From Synechococcus sp. KORDI-49 (GTDB taxonomy: Bacteria; Cyanobacteriota; Cyanobacteriia; PCC-6307; Cyanobiaceae), in NCBI RefSeq assembly GCF_000737575.1, contig NZ_CP006270.1, positions 1,739,163 to 1,803,162 on the forward strand: a stretch of 64,000 nucleotides of DNA, given 5' to 3'. The translations under genes and the position numbers were made by a program. Of this stretch, positions 58,852 to 64,000 are shown piece by piece. How positions within the stretch are numbered: position 1 is the first letter of the stretch; the number at the start of each line of letters is the position of its first letter. Below the pieces are notes generated by a model that saw only the letters and a program-made list of their open reading frames with translations, had not been told where the DNA came from and ran no database searches.

Positions 58852-59691
58852 CTAGCGGCACCAGCGGCTAGCCGTTGGCCAGTGCCGGCACAGATCAAGC
58901 TCCGGCAGTTGATCGGCAACGCCGCGGTACACCGCAGCCTGGCTTTCACCGATGCTGGCAAGAACGTCGTCCGGCAGATCAGTGGTGGAGCGACTTTCGT
59001 TCACCCGATGGCTCCAGTTCGGTTGCTGGTATGGAACCATCAGATGACGGCAGAGCTGCTCATAAACGGGTTCGGTGAACAGACGTTCGTAGAGCTCAAT
59101 GAATAGATCCTTGGGGGCAAATGCCTGGCTTAATGCCTTGAGTGTGTGCAGATAATCGCTGCGCTGACTGGACTGCTGCCTGAGTTTATGGGCGGTGCGC
59201 AGCAAATGATTCCGTTCGATGTCCGGCTGAAGTTCCCCGCGTTTGCGTAATTTCATCCGTTGTTGCGACAGAATTCGCTCCACTGGATCCCGCATCAGGA
59301 AGACCACCCGGGTGGCGATGTTTCTTTGGTCAAATTCCTGACGCACCCAAGCCATCGTTTCGGGCGAAAGGCAGCTGTACGACGGGGTGATGTCACCGGT
59401 GAGTTGAATGGACGACTTTTTCAGTAAGCGGCTGAAGTAGTCGAAATAGCGAGAGCTGTCCGTCAGGAAACGTTGCCGGCGCCAGGTTCTCCATTTCCAG
59501 GGAGCTGCATGTCTGGGTCTGAAATGTTCAAATTGCGGCAATGTTATTGCGTCAAGAATGTGATACTCCTTGCAGAAGCCGAAATCTGCGTCCTGACGGC
59601 AATGTAATTGCTCATGCAGCCAGGAGGTGCCTGCCTTTTGTGCGCCAACGCCAAACAGGAAGACTTTTCGCGTTTGGTTTGACTTTCTCAT
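58852..59691 (-). CDS. Sulfotransferase (Sulfotransfer_1/3 type)
   Basis: A 279-residue sulfotransferase. The phosphosulfate loop FGVGAQKAGTSWLHEQL (about residues 13-29) and the 3'-phosphate motif RVVFLMRDPVERILSQQRM (about 128-146) are clear and close to the heparan/glycan sulfotransferase pattern. GDITPSYSCLSP (about 99-110) resembles the substrate-cleft region. It overlaps the upstream membrane-protein gene by four bases and is the last gene of a minus-strand series including kdsA. Confidence 0.88.
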   Translation of the reverse strand: MRKSNQTRKVFLFGVGAQKAGTSWLHEQLHCRQDADFGFCKEYHILDAITLPQFEHFRPRHAAPWKWRTWRRQRFLTDSSRYFDYFSRLLKKSSIQLTGDITPSYSCLSPETMAWVRQEFDQRNIATRVVFLMRDPVERILSQQRMKLRKRGELQPDIERNHLLRTAHKLRQQSSQRSDYLHTLKALSQAFAPKDLFIELYERLFTEPVYEQLCRHLMVPYQQPNWSHRVNESRSTTDLPDDVLASIGESQAAVYRGVADQLPELDLCRHWPTASRWCR

Positions 59692-61481
59692 TGAATTCTC
59701 CTGAAGATTTTGCCATTGTTCTCATTTGGATTGTAATTATAAATTTCCCTGTAGGCGGTCATGTCAATATGATGTGTTGCCAGGCGTTTGCCAGTGTCAA
59801 TATTCACAAGTAAGTCCCCTTTGACAGGGGAGTAGAAAGACCCTTTTCCGACTCCTTCCATGACAGTGTATACATCATCCTCTAGGTCAAAATAAATCAG
59901 ACGGTCGAAATTCAAACGCTCCAGAGGCCCGCGATTTCTGAACCATGATTTGGAGTAGATGATGTTGATCTCTTCTCCATTCTGGCGAGCATTTGTTGTG
60001 ATTGTGCGCAACCGATCATAGGTTTGTACCCAGCTTTCCTGGTCGACTTTCATCTTGCTGATTCTGTGATTAAAGCCTTTTCCTTCAAGATGCTCGATAC
60101 CAATCAGACAACTGCTTGCTACGACTCCTGCAATGCCAATCAGCTTTGTATTGTCGCCTTTGTGAATCAGTGGTGTTGTTGCCCAGATCCATAGCATGGT
60201 CAAGTTCAGTGTCGCGATGAGTTGAACAGGCAGTGCCATGTAATTGCTGGAGCGAAACCCCACAAGGGCGAACAATCCAAGGGCGTAAGCTAAGGCGCCG
60301 ATATTGAAAGCATCCAGCAGAGAAAATCGTACTTTTCGAAGATGGATCAAGATGCTTCGTGTCGCCATGGTCAGCATCAGGATTCCAAATCTGTAATCGG
60401 ATTCGAAGCGAGAAAATCGAAGAGCGGAGTCGTAGGCATTATTGCCATGGTAGAAGCTTGGTATGTAACTTAGAAACAGGAACGAAATTGCCAGAACAAA
60501 GATTAAACTGATGAGACATATCTCCAGCCTGTATGCATTGATCCAGGCTTCCAGTGTTTTTCTAGACAGCTTTGGCCTGCCCGCGAGAGCCCCGCTGCAC
60601 CCAGCAAGCAACACAAACATTGGTGGCACGGTGAAGAGAATGAAGCCTGTATCTTTGAAAAAGATGCCGACCAGTGCCGGAAGTATTGTTAGATATTGAT
60701 CTCGGGACCGCTTGGATTTCCAGTAGTGACTATAGAAGTAGATGTAGATTGCAAACAGAAGAGTAACGATTCTTTCGCTATAAATAAACTGGAAAAATGT
60801 AAACCCTGTAGCGGTGTCAAACAAAAATAGAATACTGAAAACCAGGAGAATCTCTTTCCTGTTGGATCTGTTGCTTAATTCACCAGCTGTTTTAGCGCTG
60901 AGAATGCAGATTGTGACAAGCTCGGCTGCGTTCACCAGCATCCAAATGCTTACATAGGGTGTCAGCCAGCTCAGAATGTGTAGATCCTGGTGCGATAGAG
61001 GAAAGAAGCGAAAATCATTGCGGAACATTGTTTCTTTGACGAGTTCCCAGCGCAATGCGAAGTTGTTCAGCAAGTGATCAGTGTGAATATCTTTGTACCA
61101 GCTGATGATTTCCTTGTAAAACCAGCTTGCTTGCTGAAGCATCAGAGATGCATAGAAGGCAAACAAACCCGATGCGAGAGGGTGTCTTCTAACCCATTGC
61201 AATATCCTTTTAATGCTTCCTGCATTCTTCTCTGTTTGGTATTGTGTGGCGGTTTCAGACTGTGCCTTGTGAAGCAGAAATAAGCAGGTTGCAGTGAGAA
61301 GCAGGAGGAAAAAAAGATGTGAAATCGCGTTGTAGCGCTTCAGCAAGAGTTTGCCGCTTTCACTGGCCACCTCAGGCAGCCATGTGCCCGAAGGGATCAG
61401 GATGAGGATTGCAAACAGTCCAATGCCGATCAACACCAGCCACAGAACTCCAAGCCAGCGAACGGTCGTTGACCCAAACAT
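59688..61481 (-). CDS. Polytopic membrane protein, possible glycan polymerase or GT-C transferase
   Basis: A 597-residue protein of AT-rich composition with about ten or eleven hydrophobic helices spread over residues 10-470 and a soluble C-terminal region of about 110 residues. A loop after the third helix (about residues 128-165) holds several acidic residues and histidines, which resembles GT-C or O-antigen-polymerase-like proteins, but no diagnostic motif is visible. It lies between kdsA and a sulfotransferase on the same strand, so a role in the surface glycan is likely. Confidence 0.6.
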   Translation of the reverse strand: MFGSTTVRWLGVLWLVLIGIGLFAILILIPSGTWLPEVASESGKLLLKRYNAISHLFFLLLLTATCLFLLHKAQSETATQYQTEKNAGSIKRILQWVRRHPLASGLFAFYASLMLQQASWFYKEIISWYKDIHTDHLLNNFALRWELVKETMFRNDFRFFPLSHQDLHILSWLTPYVSIWMLVNAAELVTICILSAKTAGELSNRSNRKEILLVFSILFLFDTATGFTFFQFIYSERIVTLLFAIYIYFYSHYWKSKRSRDQYLTILPALVGIFFKDTGFILFTVPPMFVLLAGCSGALAGRPKLSRKTLEAWINAYRLEICLISLIFVLAISFLFLSYIPSFYHGNNAYDSALRFSRFESDYRFGILMLTMATRSILIHLRKVRFSLLDAFNIGALAYALGLFALVGFRSSNYMALPVQLIATLNLTMLWIWATTPLIHKGDNTKLIGIAGVVASSCLIGIEHLEGKGFNHRISKMKVDQESWVQTYDRLRTITTNARQNGEEINIIYSKSWFRNRGPLERLNFDRLIYFDLEDDVYTVMEGVGKGSFYSPVKGDLLVNIDTGKRLATHHIDMTAYREIYNYNPNENNGKIFRRIQ

Positions 61482-61491
61482 TGTGCTCAGA

Positions 61492-63278
<1,787 letters not shown>

Positions 63279-63358
63279 CGTAAGTTATCTTTCTTGGCAA
63301 ATTATAGGCTGCAACTCTGCGTTGTCCAAAGCCTTAGCACTATAGTTGCGATGAAGGC

Positions 63359-64000
63359 ATGGATGTGCAAATGCCAAAGCAAGTCGTCTCTTCCCTTCGC
63401 CCTGTTTTGCGCAGGATGGCCTTCACTTCATTCAACAGGATCTCCGCCTTGATGGCATTGGCCGGATTTCTGTGGATTTTGTTTCACAGTGCTCATGGCA
63501 TCAATGGTGATGAGATCGGTAGCGATGCTGGTCAGAACCTTCAGTCTGCCTTGAACCTTGTCGGTCATGGGGTTTATGGAGAAGGAGTCTTTGAGGGCAT
63601 TCCTGAGCATGGCTTCCGGAGAGAGCCATTCCCCAATGTTCTGCTGGCAATTCATCTTTTGATTTCGTCCTGGTTTGTGCCTGGGATGGACTTCACCCAA
63701 GCGCATCAGGATCAGGATTTTCTGCGCATTGCCAAAGGAGTTAATGTGAGTTATGTGGCTGTCTTGTTGGGGGGCTTGTGGATCCTGTTACGCCGTTTGA
63801 TTCGGCCTGAATTCATTGCGGACGGCTTATCTTTGGTTTTGTTTTTCTTTGTAGATCGCTATTTTATTCAATTTGAAATCAATGATCTGAATACGGAGTT
63901 GCCCGCATCCGCCTGCCTCGTGTGGGTCTCGCTGTTGCTTGTGCTCGCTCATCAGCAAGGGCAAGGGCGTTGGCTCATGGCCTCTGGATTGGGCTTTGGG
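63359..64000 (+). CDS. GT-C-like membrane glycosyltransferase (partial, N-terminal part)
   Basis: An open frame with no stop before the window edge. From ATG 63359 (or 63371) 214 residues are visible: a hydrophobic helix at about residues 30-45 followed by a loop starting INGDEIGSDAGQ. Acidic residues in that first extracytoplasmic loop are the usual catalytic/metal site of GT39-type GT-C enzymes. Further hydrophobic helices lie at about 143-160 and 172-190. These enzymes use polyprenyl-phosphate sugars, matching the divergent GT2 gene 80 bases away. Because it is cut, the family call is moderate. Confidence 0.62.
   Translation, partial: MDVQMPKQVVSSLRPVLRRMAFTSFNRISALMALAGFLWILFHSAHGINGDEIGSDAGQNLQSALNLVGHGVYGEGVFEGIPEHGFRREPFPNVLLAIHLLISSWFVPGMDFTQAHQDQDFLRIAKGVNVSYVAVLLGGLWILLRRLIRPEFIADGLSLVLFFFVDRYFIQFEINDLNTELPASACLVWVSLLLVLAHQQGQGRWLMASGLGFG

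Overview
The window looks like a chromosomal segment of a marine picocyanobacterium of the Synechococcus type. It carries psaC (photosystem I), ndhS (photosynthetic NDH-1), a cyanobacterial heme oxygenase, glycolate dehydrogenase subunits, a TPP-riboswitch/thiC unit and bacterial type A RNase P RNA. Most of the DNA is GC-rich and densely packed, with genes that abut or overlap by 1-105 bases. No insertion sequence, phage, CRISPR array or rRNA was seen. One tRNA (Arg, anticodon CCT) and rnpB are present.

Layout. 1-3.7 kb: ergothioneine genes egtD (cut by the window edge) and egtB on the minus strand, then a membrane-anchored kinase-like protein. 3.7-8.0 kb: smpB, then a tightly overlapped plus-strand series (ruvB, TPR lipoprotein-like or secreted protein, M20 amidohydrolase, small membrane protein, HEAT-repeat protein). 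8.0-10.4 kb: a methyltransferase and the TPP riboswitch with thiC. 10.4-13.76 kb: an AT-rich cassette (glycosyltransferase, sugar aminotransferase, sugar acetyltransferase) closed by a perfect terminator hairpin; it looks imported. 13.8-24.7 kb: core metabolism (tktA, fabF, acpP, psaC, glmS, corA-like, manC-like, rimM, ndhS, K+ channel, rnc). 24.8-27.3 kb: methyltransferase and a TPR-WcbI protein. 27.3-28.8 kb: rnpB, tRNA-Arg and two small unknown genes. 28.8-34.9 kb: xfp-glgP-ackA, an operon linking glycogen breakdown to phosphoketolase and acetate/ATP formation. 35-38.6 kb: cation/proton antiporter, small membrane protein, alpha/beta hydrolase, aldose-epimerase-like protein. 38.6-42.4 kb: glcE-like and glcF-like genes flanking a DUF1537-type sugar-acid kinase on the opposite strand. 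42.5-49.2 kb: sulfotransferase-like protein, icd, GT2 glycosyltransferase, a GtrA-ChbG/YdjC fusion, an MTA/SAH nucleosidase, an unknown protein and heme oxygenase. 49.2-64 kb: a surface-glycan island with five GT-B glycosyltransferases, an ABC exporter, two sulfotransferases, a large membrane protein, kdsA, a GT2 enzyme and a partial GT-C-like membrane protein running off the right edge.

The strongest theme is cell-surface polysaccharide. Nucleotide-sugar supply (glmS, manC, aminotransferase/acetyltransferase cassette, kdsA), glycosyl transfer, an ABC exporter, GtrA/GT2 pairing and three sulfotransferase-like genes together suggest a sulfated, possibly Kdo-containing, exported glycan. The chemical structure is inference. 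The items most worth a second look are the GtrA-deacetylase fusion beside a GT2 gene, G8/G9 tracts inside two surface-sugar genes, a terminator whose U tract ends two bases before the glmS start codon, a kinase-like protein lacking the usual lysine, and the 105-base antisense overlap between the sugar-acid kinase and glcF.
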